From contig JADFFP010000115.1 in NCBI GenBank assembly GCA_022568115.1, forward strand, positions 1-5,201: DNA of 5,201 bases, written 5' to 3'. The notes below the pieces were generated by a model. That model was not told where the DNA came from, searched no databases, and saw only the letters and a program-made list of their open reading frames with translations. This DNA is from Pseudomonadota bacterium (GTDB lineage Bacteria > Pseudomonadota > Alphaproteobacteria > Sphingomonadales > SMXR01). The position numbers and the translations under genes are program-made. This document shows positions 1-5,201 of this stretch, in pieces; within the stretch, counting starts at the first letter, position 1, and the number at the start of each line of letters is the position of its first letter.

Positions 1-760
1 TTTCCAAGCATTTCGGCAGGAACCACCCCGTGTTTGCGCCCGCCAATATGACGATCCGGCGGGCTTCCTTTTCCTCGTGGCCGAAGACCGTCATGGAGCG
101 TTTGACATGGGCCTGTTCGGCAGCGAAATATATGCTGTCGCCGACGCACATGTGGTCCTCGGCCTTGGGGATAAACATCTGGTGGTTTCTGACGATCGCC
201 ATGACGGTGATATGGAGATCGGGAAACAGTTCGGAAAGCTGGGTCATCGGGGTATTAACCACCGGGCAGTTCTCCTCCAGCCTGAGCCCAACCACCCGAA
301 CCTTGTTTTCGGCGAATGGAACCAGCTCGAAAACCCCCGGCACCTCCAGCCGGCGGTAGATCGCCCGGGCGATTTCCTGCTCCGGGGAAATGATATGATC
401 GATCGGCATTTTCTTGACCCCGAACAGATCGGCCCAGGTGGGTTTCAGGTACGAACGGTTCCTGATGCGGGCGATTTTGATCGGCACCTGAAACAGCGTC
501 TCGGCGACCTGGCAGGCGACCATGTTAACCTCGTCGGAATTGGTCACCGCGATCAGCATATCGGCGTCCTGGGCGTTGGCTTGATCCAGCAGATCCGGGT
601 CGGAGGCATAGCCAACCAGGGCCTGGACGTCGAGCTGTTCACGGATTTTCTGGACCAGTTCCGCTGACCAGTCGATGACCGTAATGTCGTTGTTTTGTTT
701 GGCCAGATACTGGGCAATGCTATAGCCAACCTGGCCGGCGCCGCAAATGATCACTTTCAT
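1..760 (-). CDS. trkA: TrkA, NAD-binding regulatory subunit of Trk potassium uptake (5' part, runs off the left edge)
   Basis: Peripheral cytoplasmic subunit that binds NAD(H) and gates the TrkH/TrkG potassium channel. The 253 visible codons, about half of the usual ~455-residue protein, begin MKVIICGAGQVGYSIA. The dinucleotide-binding motif GAGQVG is at residues 7-12, and Asp30 ends the second strand (TVID), as expected for NAD binding. The first RCK/TrkA_N domain spans about 1-120 and includes SDEVNMVACQVA. A TrkA_C domain follows at about 145-225. A second TrkA_N domain starts near residue 234 and is cut off by the window edge. Its glycine motif reads AGANTG (240-245), weaker than the usual GGGNIG type. 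The ATG is only 6 bases after the ntrX stop, and no strong Shine-Dalgarno sequence is seen, so translation may depend on ntrX. The reading frame is open from 760 to the edge. The family assignment is firm and rests on motif recognition. Confidence 0.95.
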   Translation of the reverse strand, partial: MKVIICGAGQVGYSIAQYLAKQNNDITVIDWSAELVQKIREQLDVQALVGYASDPDLLDQANAQDADMLIAVTNSDEVNMVACQVAETLFQVPIKIARIRNRSYLKPTWADLFGVKKMPIDHIISPEQEIARAIYRRLEVPGVFELVPFAENKVRVVGLRLEENCPVVNTPMTQLSELFPDLHITVMAIVRNHQMFIPKAEDHMCVGDSIYFAAEQAHVKRSMTVFGHEEKEARRIVILAGANTGWFLPKCLE

Positions 761-766
761 GAGAAA

Positions 767-2221
767 TTATCCCGACCTTGTCTTGACTTCTATTTGGGCG
801 CCATCGCCTTTTTTATCAACCCATACCTTAACCTGGACCCGGCTGTAAACCGACAGCCCGAGCAACTTCAGCTTGCGGTGCAGGGCTGAGCGTTCCATGC
901 CGATAAATTCGGCGGTGCGCGACACATTGCCACTAAAGCGGGACAAATGAAAGCGAATGTAATCCCGCTCAAACACCTGGCGGGCGTCTTTCAGGGAATT
1001 GAACATCATCTGGATGTCCGTTTCGGATGTGCCTGTCCCCGGGGCCTTGCCCTTGATTTCGCCGGGAATAATGTCCGCGGTGATGGCCTCACAGTCCTCT
1101 TGGCCAGTACCATGGCTGAGGATCAAAAGACGTTCGATCAGGTTTTTCAGTTCACGGATATTTCCCGGCCAATCATAGGCCTGGAGGGTCGCCAAGGCAT
1201 CCACGCTGACGGCTTTTTTCGGGTAGCCGGTGGCGGCCGAGGCAGAAATCAGGAATTTTTCCACCAGCACCGGAATATCCTCGCGGTGTTCGGACAGCGG
1301 CAAAACGTCTATCGAGACCACATTCAGCCGGTGATACAGGTCTTCCCGGAAGGTTCCGTTGCGGATCGCCTTTTTGAGGTCCTCGCCGGCCGTGCTGATG
1401 ACCCGGACATCGACCTGGACTTCCTTGGTGCCGCCGACCCGGTAAAAGCACTGGTCGGTCAGGACGCGCAGGATTTTGGCCTGGGTCGGCATCGGCATTT
1501 CATCAATTTTATCCAGCAAAAAGGTTCCGCCATGGGCGCGCTCGAACAGGCCGGTTTTGACGACTTTTCCGTTTTGCTCAACCCCGAACAGTTCCTGCTC
1601 CATGTTGTCGGGACGGATACTGGCGGCATTGATGATCAGGAAAACGCCGCCGGCGCGCTCGGAGTTCTGGTGAATCAGGCGGGCGACAACTTCCTTGCCA
1701 GCCCCGGTCGGACCGTTGATCAGGACCCGGCTGTTGGTCGGGGCGATCTTGTTGATCATCTGGCGCAAATGGGCCACCACCGGCGAGGTTCCGGCAAGGT
1801 CCTGGACGAAGCCGGCTTTTTGGCGCAGGTCTTCATTTTCGCGGCGCAGGCGTTCGGTCTCGGTGGCCCGGTACACCAGATGCAGCAGTTTGCCGGTCTG
1901 GAACGGCTTTTCGATATAATCGTAGGCGCCGAGTTTGATAGAGGCGACTGCGGTTTCAATATTTCCGTGGCCGCTGATCATGATGATCGGCAGGTTTTTA
2001 TGCCGGTTCTTGAGGATTTTCAGCACCTCCAGCCCGTCCCGCTTGCTGTTTTGAAGCCAGATGTCCTGGATCACCAGGGACGGCAACCGCTTTTCCACCT
2101 CGAACAACGCCGTTTCACTGTCGTGGGCGGTCCGGGCTTCAAAACCCTCATCCTCCAGAATTCCGGAAATCAGTTCACGGATGTCCCGTTCATCATCAAC
2201 GATCAAAATATCAAGCGCCAT
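767..2221 (-). CDS. ntrX: NtrX, nitrogen/redox response regulator, partner of NtrY (NtrC family)
   Basis: Cytoplasmic DNA-binding response regulator of 484 residues, phosphorylated by NtrY. The receiver domain (about 4-117) has acidic residues Asp9, Asp10 and Glu11, phosphoacceptor Asp53, Ser83 and Lys105. An AAA+ domain (about 142-369) follows, with Walker A GPTGAGKE at 170-177, Arg-bearing FREDLYHRLN at 291-300 and sensor II WPGNIREL at 351-358. The Fis-type helix-turn-helix lies at about 430-456. The GAFTGA loop that contacts sigma-54 is absent (the stretch after LFG, about 213-228, lacks it), as known for NtrX of Brucella and Caulobacter. Walker B reads FLLDKID, with Lys238 in place of the catalytic Glu, so ATP hydrolysis is doubtful. 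A lysine-rich tail of about 28 residues follows the helix-turn-helix. The ATG overlaps the ntrY end by 11 bases and has a good ribosome-binding site. NtrC was considered but rejected, because the position after ntrY and the lost GAFTGA fit NtrX. Confidence 0.95.
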   Translation of the reverse strand: MALDILIVDDERDIRELISGILEDEGFEARTAHDSETALFEVEKRLPSLVIQDIWLQNSKRDGLEVLKILKNRHKNLPIIMISGHGNIETAVASIKLGAYDYIEKPFQTGKLLHLVYRATETERLRRENEDLRQKAGFVQDLAGTSPVVAHLRQMINKIAPTNSRVLINGPTGAGKEVVARLIHQNSERAGGVFLIINAASIRPDNMEQELFGVEQNGKVVKTGLFERAHGGTFLLDKIDEMPMPTQAKILRVLTDQCFYRVGGTKEVQVDVRVISTAGEDLKKAIRNGTFREDLYHRLNVVSIDVLPLSEHREDIPVLVEKFLISASAATGYPKKAVSVDALATLQAYDWPGNIRELKNLIERLLILSHGTGQEDCEAITADIIPGEIKGKAPGTGTSETDIQMMFNSLKDARQVFERDYIRFHLSRFSGNVSRTAEFIGMERSALHRKLKLLGLSVYSRVQVKVWVDKKGDGAQIEVKTRSG

Positions 2222-4514
2222 AGCTTCCCACCTTGCTTTTCCTGTTCAGGGCGATAATTTCAGCAGACCCCGGCTGTTTTTCTTCAGGTAAATGTTTGGC
2301 CTTTTTACTGAGCGCCTTCAGGTCAAAATTCAATGTGATCCGGGCGCCCTTCTTATCTTTAAGGTTTTCCAGGCGGATCGAGCCGTAATGATCTTCCATG
2401 ATCTTCCGGACAATCGCCAGGCCCAGCCCGGTGCCTTTGGAGCGGGTCGTGACATAGGGCTCCAGAAGCCGCTCGATCATATCTTCAGGAAGACCGGGGC
2501 CGGTGTCGGTGACAATAACTTCCAGGGTATCTCTCCCGGTTTTCAGCTCAATTTGGACTTTTCCGGCCTGTTTGGCTTTGTTCCGGGGTTGATCGAGGAT
2601 CGATTCGACCGCATTTTTCAGCAGGTTGGTCATCGCCTGGGCGATCTGGCGGCCGTCACAGTACAGCCGGAGCGGTCTCGCCGGGGATTTGAATTTAAAG
2701 CCGATCGCCGGAGCGCTGACCTCCTGCAAGAAAACCGCCTGGCGGATAATGCTGGTCAGATTTTCTTCCCTGAAGATTGGTTTGGGCAAACGCGCAAAGG
2801 AGGAAAATTCATCGACCATGCGCCTCAGATCCCCAACCTGGCGGATAATGGTATCGGTGCACTGGTCAAAGACCTCCTTATCCTTCACCAGCTGGTTGCC
2901 GTATTTGCGTTTCAGGCGCTCGGCCGACAGCTGGATCGGGGTCAGCGGGTTCTTGATCTCGTGCGCGATACGGCGGGCGACATCGGCCCAGGCGGCGGTT
3001 CTCTGGTCCGCAAGCTGGTCGGTAATATCATCAAACGTGATAACGTACCCGGCCTTGCCGCTTTCGGCCGCGATGCGCACCAAAAGGGTGCGGCCTTTAC
3101 CGCCCCGGGTGGTTGATACCTGGCCCTGGACGGTTTCTCCACTGCTCCCCATAACCCGCGTCAGAAGCGGTTTCAGTTCGGGAATGACATTCAACATTCT
3201 TTTCCCCTCCAGCTGCTCGCGGGTCATCCCCAGAAAGTCGCATGCGGAACGGTTGGGCAGGGTAATGTTGCATCTTTTATCAAGTCCGATAACACCGGCC
3301 GAAACCCCGGCCAGAACCGCTTCTGAAAAACGCCGCCGCTTATCCAGCTGGCGGTTGGTCTTTTTCAGATCTTTTTGCTGGGTTTCCAGCTGCCGGGTCA
3401 TTTTGTTAAAGGCCCGGCTCAAGACCCCGATTTCATCACTGGAGGCGTTGGCGGGAAGCCGGGTCTTGAAATCCCCCTTGCCTACTTTTTCGGCCGCGCC
3501 GGCCAGCTTCCTGATCGGGTCGGTGAGCTGTCCGGACAACAGGAAGCCGATCCACACCGCGCCCATCAGCAGTAACAATGCGATAATGAAAAAGGTCGCT
3601 TCAAAGCCAAACTGGATGCCCGAACGCTCGGCCTCCAGTCTTTCATATTCGGCCAGGGAATCCCGGGCCGCCTGAAGGTGGCCAAGGACAGTCGGATCGA
3701 CAAACCGGCTGACGAAAAGATAGGTGTCCATGAAAAAATTCAGCTTGACGATCGCCCGCACCCGGTCGTCGGAAGTGCTGCTGACGATCACCACTTCACC
3801 CTCATTGGCGCGGTCCAGCCAGCTTTTTTCAAACCCTTCCGCCGGAATGCCGATATTAAAGCGCGACATGGCAATGACATTACCGTCACCGTCAAACACA
3901 AAGGCTTCCGACAAGGCCCGCTTGGTCATCTGGTCCTCGACCAGGATTTGCAGCAATCTGGTGTCCTGCATGATCACCCCGCCCTTACGGTTGATGTCGT
4001 TGGCCATCGCCAGCAGGTCGCCCTGGATGGTTCTGCGGTGTTCGGTAATATAGCCCTCCGCCACCTGGAGAGAATTGTTGAGCGTCGACCTGACCCGGTC
4101 TGAAAACCAGCTTTCCATCCCCCGTTCAAATATCAGCCCGGAAAAAATCGCCAGAACCACCACCGGAATTACCGCCATCAGACCTGAAAAGGTAATAATT
4201 TTACCCTGCAGTTTGCCGCCTCCGGCCTTGAAAAGGGCAAATATGCGGTGGCCCACCAGAGCAACGAAAATCAGCAAAACCCCGACGCTGACCTGAACCA
4301 GAATTTTGAAAGTATTGCTTTCAAGATCCATGAATCCGGCACTTTGATAAAACTCATAGGCCGTGGCGGTTCCCAGAACCAGGGATATAATGGCGAAAAA
4401 TATTTCCAGTTTAGTGCGCAGCCGGATCCGCCGCGCCCATTGCAGGAAGCGCGCCCATTTCCTTTGCAGAGCGGACTTCCTCAAATTCAAAAACTGGCTT
4501 TGTGTTTCCGTCAT
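2211..4514 (-). CDS. ntrY: NtrY, membrane sensor histidine kinase of the NtrYX system
   Basis: Inner-membrane kinase of 767 residues, normal for NtrY, that autophosphorylates on His and passes the phosphate to NtrX. A basic N-terminus is followed by membrane helices at about 36-56, 70-94 and 106-128. A periplasmic sensor region (about 129-305) contains a Cache-like strand, AFVFDGDGNVIA. A fourth helix lies at about 306-328. HAMP (about 325-380) and a coiled-coil stretch lead to a PAS domain (about 393-500). The H-box RRIAHEIKNPLTP puts the phosphorylated His at 518. The ATPase has the N-box NLLKNAVES (630-638), G1 DTGPGL (670-675), an F-box LLEPYVTTR and G2 GTGLGLA (694-700), all intact. Positively charged loops fit an N-in, four-helix topology. 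An in-frame stop 27 bases upstream (TAA at 4539-4541) with no start codon in between fixes the ATG at 4514. The nearest Shine-Dalgarno-like GGGAG is about 16 bases away, so initiation looks weak. The end overlaps ntrX by 11 bases. Confidence 0.96.
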   Translation of the reverse strand: MTETQSQFLNLRKSALQRKWARFLQWARRIRLRTKLEIFFAIISLVLGTATAYEFYQSAGFMDLESNTFKILVQVSVGVLLIFVALVGHRIFALFKAGGGKLQGKIITFSGLMAVIPVVVLAIFSGLIFERGMESWFSDRVRSTLNNSLQVAEGYITEHRRTIQGDLLAMANDINRKGGVIMQDTRLLQILVEDQMTKRALSEAFVFDGDGNVIAMSRFNIGIPAEGFEKSWLDRANEGEVVIVSSTSDDRVRAIVKLNFFMDTYLFVSRFVDPTVLGHLQAARDSLAEYERLEAERSGIQFGFEATFFIIALLLLMGAVWIGFLLSGQLTDPIRKLAGAAEKVGKGDFKTRLPANASSDEIGVLSRAFNKMTRQLETQQKDLKKTNRQLDKRRRFSEAVLAGVSAGVIGLDKRCNITLPNRSACDFLGMTREQLEGKRMLNVIPELKPLLTRVMGSSGETVQGQVSTTRGGKGRTLLVRIAAESGKAGYVITFDDITDQLADQRTAAWADVARRIAHEIKNPLTPIQLSAERLKRKYGNQLVKDKEVFDQCTDTIIRQVGDLRRMVDEFSSFARLPKPIFREENLTSIIRQAVFLQEVSAPAIGFKFKSPARPLRLYCDGRQIAQAMTNLLKNAVESILDQPRNKAKQAGKVQIELKTGRDTLEVIVTDTGPGLPEDMIERLLEPYVTTRSKGTGLGLAIVRKIMEDHYGSIRLENLKDKKGARITLNFDLKALSKKAKHLPEEKQPGSAEIIALNRKSKVGSYGA
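2222..2234 (-). promoter_or_regulatory. Ribosome-binding site of ntrX
   Basis: On the minus strand AAGGTGGGAA lies just before the ntrX ATG. Its AAGGTGG core is at 2228-2234, leaving 6 bases to the start codon. It supports the ATG at 2221 as the start. The site lies within the last codons of ntrY, which suggests that ribosomes finishing ntrY feed ntrX. Confidence 0.75.
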
Positions 4515-4571
4515 TGCTAAATAGCCAGGGGCTCCCGTTTATTGTCCCAAAGGCGGCTTTTTATGGAGGTC

Positions 4572-4583
4572 TCAGCCGGCTGA
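4572..4583. repeat. 12-base perfect palindrome, TCAGCCGGCTGA
   Basis: The sequence equals its own reverse complement, with no spacer. It lies 5 bases from the larger inverted repeat, on the side toward ntrY. With no loop and no T run it is a poor terminator. It could be a protein-binding half of a compound control region, or chance. The observation is certain; the role is unknown. Confidence 0.45.
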
Positions 4584-4588
4584 TGTAA

Positions 4589-4610
4589 ATATGCAACAAA
4601 CGTTGCATAT
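4589..4610. promoter_or_regulatory. Perfect 9+9 inverted repeat, candidate operator upstream of ntrYX
   Basis: ATATGCAAC and GTTGCATAT form perfect 9-base arms around the 4-base spacer AAAC. The site is about 75 bases upstream of the ntrY ATG. Dyad symmetry of this size suits a dimeric helix-turn-helix regulator. The core TGCAAC-N4-GTTGCA resembles NtrC-type sites (TGCACC-N-GGTGCA type) only in part. It also contains CAAACGTTG, which fits a CAA-N(2-5)-TTG pattern that I recall being reported for rhizobial NtrX. Autoregulation by NtrX or control by NtrC is therefore reasonable but is inference. The AT-rich ends and lack of a T run argue against a terminator. Confidence 0.55.
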
Positions 4611-4643
4611 AGGCCACAACGCACCCCTCAAGGCAAGGAAAAT

Positions 4644-5201
4644 CTACGATTTCAGGTCTTTGGCGTCGATATCAAGGTTTTTCAGCTTTTTCCGGAGGGT
4701 ATTGCGGTTCATACCCAAAAGCCGGGCGGCCTTGATCTGGTTGCCCTTGGTGGCGTTGAGGGTGAGAGCGATAAGTGGGCGCTCCACTTCTTTCAGGATG
4801 CGGTCATAGAGGCCTTCGGGAGGCAGGCTTTGCTCATGGGCCTTGAAGTATTTCTCAAGATTCCGGTAAATCGCCGAGGACAGGTTTTGTCCCCGTCCCA
4901 TCCCGGTTTCAGTGGTCAGCGGATTTGCCAGGACCGTTGCGATGTTTGTGCGGGTAATCAGTGATCTTTTGCCCAGCGCCTTGAGGCGGGCGACGATATT
5001 CTTCATTTCCCGGATGTTGCCTGGCCAGCCGTACCTAACCAGCGCCTCAATGGCTTTTTCGCTAATGTCCGGTGGACGCTGTGGGGCATATTGCTGACGC
5101 AATAAATGTTTGATGATAACCGGAATATCCCCCTTGCGGTGCTGCAGGTTGGGGATCGAGATGGTCTGGACATTCAGCAGCCAGTAAAGATCGCGGGAGA
5201 A
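4644..5201 (-). CDS. ntrC: NtrC, nitrogen regulatory response regulator (3' part, runs off the right edge)
   Basis: The last 185 residues of a regulator that is usually about 480 residues long; the receiver domain and most of the AAA+ domain lie beyond 5201. In studied bacteria NtrC is phosphorylated by NtrB and switches on genes for ammonium assimilation and alternative nitrogen sources. The visible part starts in the AAA+ domain (FSRDLYWLLN, residues 1-10 of the fragment), continues through sensor II WPGNIREMKN (59-68) and a linker, and ends with the Fis-type helix-turn-helix (GNQIKAARLLGMNRNTLRKK, 153-172). The stretch LPPEGLYDRILKEVERPLI is typical of alphaproteobacterial NtrC, and ntrY downstream supports this. 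The segment normally read as FREDLYxRLN has Ser and Leu where the conserved arginines should be, and the following PPLRER motif reads PNLQHR. The frame is open to the window edge. NtrC fits better than NtrX because a clear ntrX lies elsewhere in the locus. Confidence 0.92.
   Translation of the reverse strand, partial: FSRDLYWLLNVQTISIPNLQHRKGDIPVIIKHLLRQQYAPQRPPDISEKAIEALVRYGWPGNIREMKNIVARLKALGKRSLITRTNIATVLANPLTTETGMGRGQNLSSAIYRNLEKYFKAHEQSLPPEGLYDRILKEVERPLIALTLNATKGNQIKAARLLGMNRNTLRKKLKNLDIDAKDLKS

Larger units (their letters stand above)
4515..4643 (-). other. Intergenic region between ntrC and ntrY with two palindromes
   Basis: A 129-base gap between the ntrC stop (TAG, 4644-4646) and the ntrY start, the only non-coding stretch of note. 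It holds two symmetric elements, annotated separately. No GC-rich hairpin followed by a T run is seen in the minus-strand direction, so read-through from ntrC is possible. I found no convincing sigma-70 or sigma-54 promoter. A separate ntrYX promoter here is plausible but rests only on the gap length and the symmetric elements. Confidence 0.6.

Noticed and set aside
77..667. Plus-strand open frame of 196 codons opposite trkA
   Set aside because: The minus strand here encodes clear TrkA with a GAGQVG motif and an open frame to the window edge. The plus-strand frame is its complement.
947..2257. Long plus-strand open frame (436 codons) opposite ntrX
   Set aside because: It lies antisense to a well-conserved ntrX, its translation shows no recognisable domain, and it is explained by the codon bias of the gene on the other strand.
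2626..3675. Plus-strand open frame of 349 codons opposite ntrY
   Set aside because: It is Ser/Arg-rich with no recognisable motif and is antisense to the kinase, PAS and HAMP regions of ntrY. It is a shadow frame.
4589..4610. Inverted repeat read as a transcription terminator of ntrC
   Set aside because: The arms are AT-rich at the ends and no T run follows on either strand. An operator fits better.
4600..4620. Sigma-54 promoter upstream of ntrY
   Set aside because: GG and GC pairs are present on the minus strand, but they are 7 bases apart rather than the required 10.
4604..4631. Possible sigma-70 promoter for ntrY (TTGAGG, 16-base spacer, TATGCA on the minus strand)
   Set aside because: The -35 matches four of six bases and the -10 only three, which is too weak to annotate. 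If real, its -10 would overlap the 4589-4610 inverted repeat.

Overview
The window is a conserved alphaproteobacterial nitrogen/redox regulatory locus. Every gene is on the minus strand, so transcription runs from high to low coordinates: ntrC (3' part only) -> ntrY -> ntrX -> trkA (5' part only). The order ntrC-ntrY-ntrX-trkA and the protein signatures point to an alphaproteobacterium with moderate GC content. The signatures are a four-helix NtrY with a HAMP-PAS-kinase core, an NtrX without a GAFTGA loop, and an NtrC tail of the alphaproteobacterial type. The species cannot be named from this sequence.

Layout, in transcription order. Positions 5201-4644 hold the last 185 codons of an NtrC-type regulator: the end of the AAA+ domain plus the Fis-type DNA-binding domain. 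Positions 4643-4515 are a 129-base gap, the only real intergenic region. It carries a perfect 9+9 inverted repeat (4589-4610) and a 12-base palindrome (4572-4583), both plausible control sites for ntrYX. Positions 4514-2211 encode the membrane sensor kinase NtrY. Positions 2221-767 encode its partner NtrX, which overlaps ntrY by 11 bases and has a good ribosome-binding site inside the ntrY tail. Six bases later trkA, the cytoplasmic NAD-binding regulatory subunit of the Trk potassium uptake system, starts at 760 and runs off the left edge.

How the genes work together: NtrY senses a signal (redox state or nitrogen status in studied relatives) and phosphorylates NtrX, which controls transcription. 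NtrC is the output of the separate NtrB kinase, usually encoded just upstream, and NtrY/NtrC cross-talk is known in the group. The tight packing of ntrY, ntrX and trkA suggests one transcript.

The locus itself is well known and I see no new system. The points worth a second look are at residue level. The AAA+ domains of both response regulators lack residues needed by a working sigma-54 activator: NtrX lacks GAFTGA and has Lys for the Walker B Glu, and NtrC lacks both conserved arginines of its FREDLYxRL segment. The symmetric operator-like repeat in front of ntrY is the best non-coding candidate. No RNA genes, mobile elements, CRISPR arrays or convincing terminators were found.
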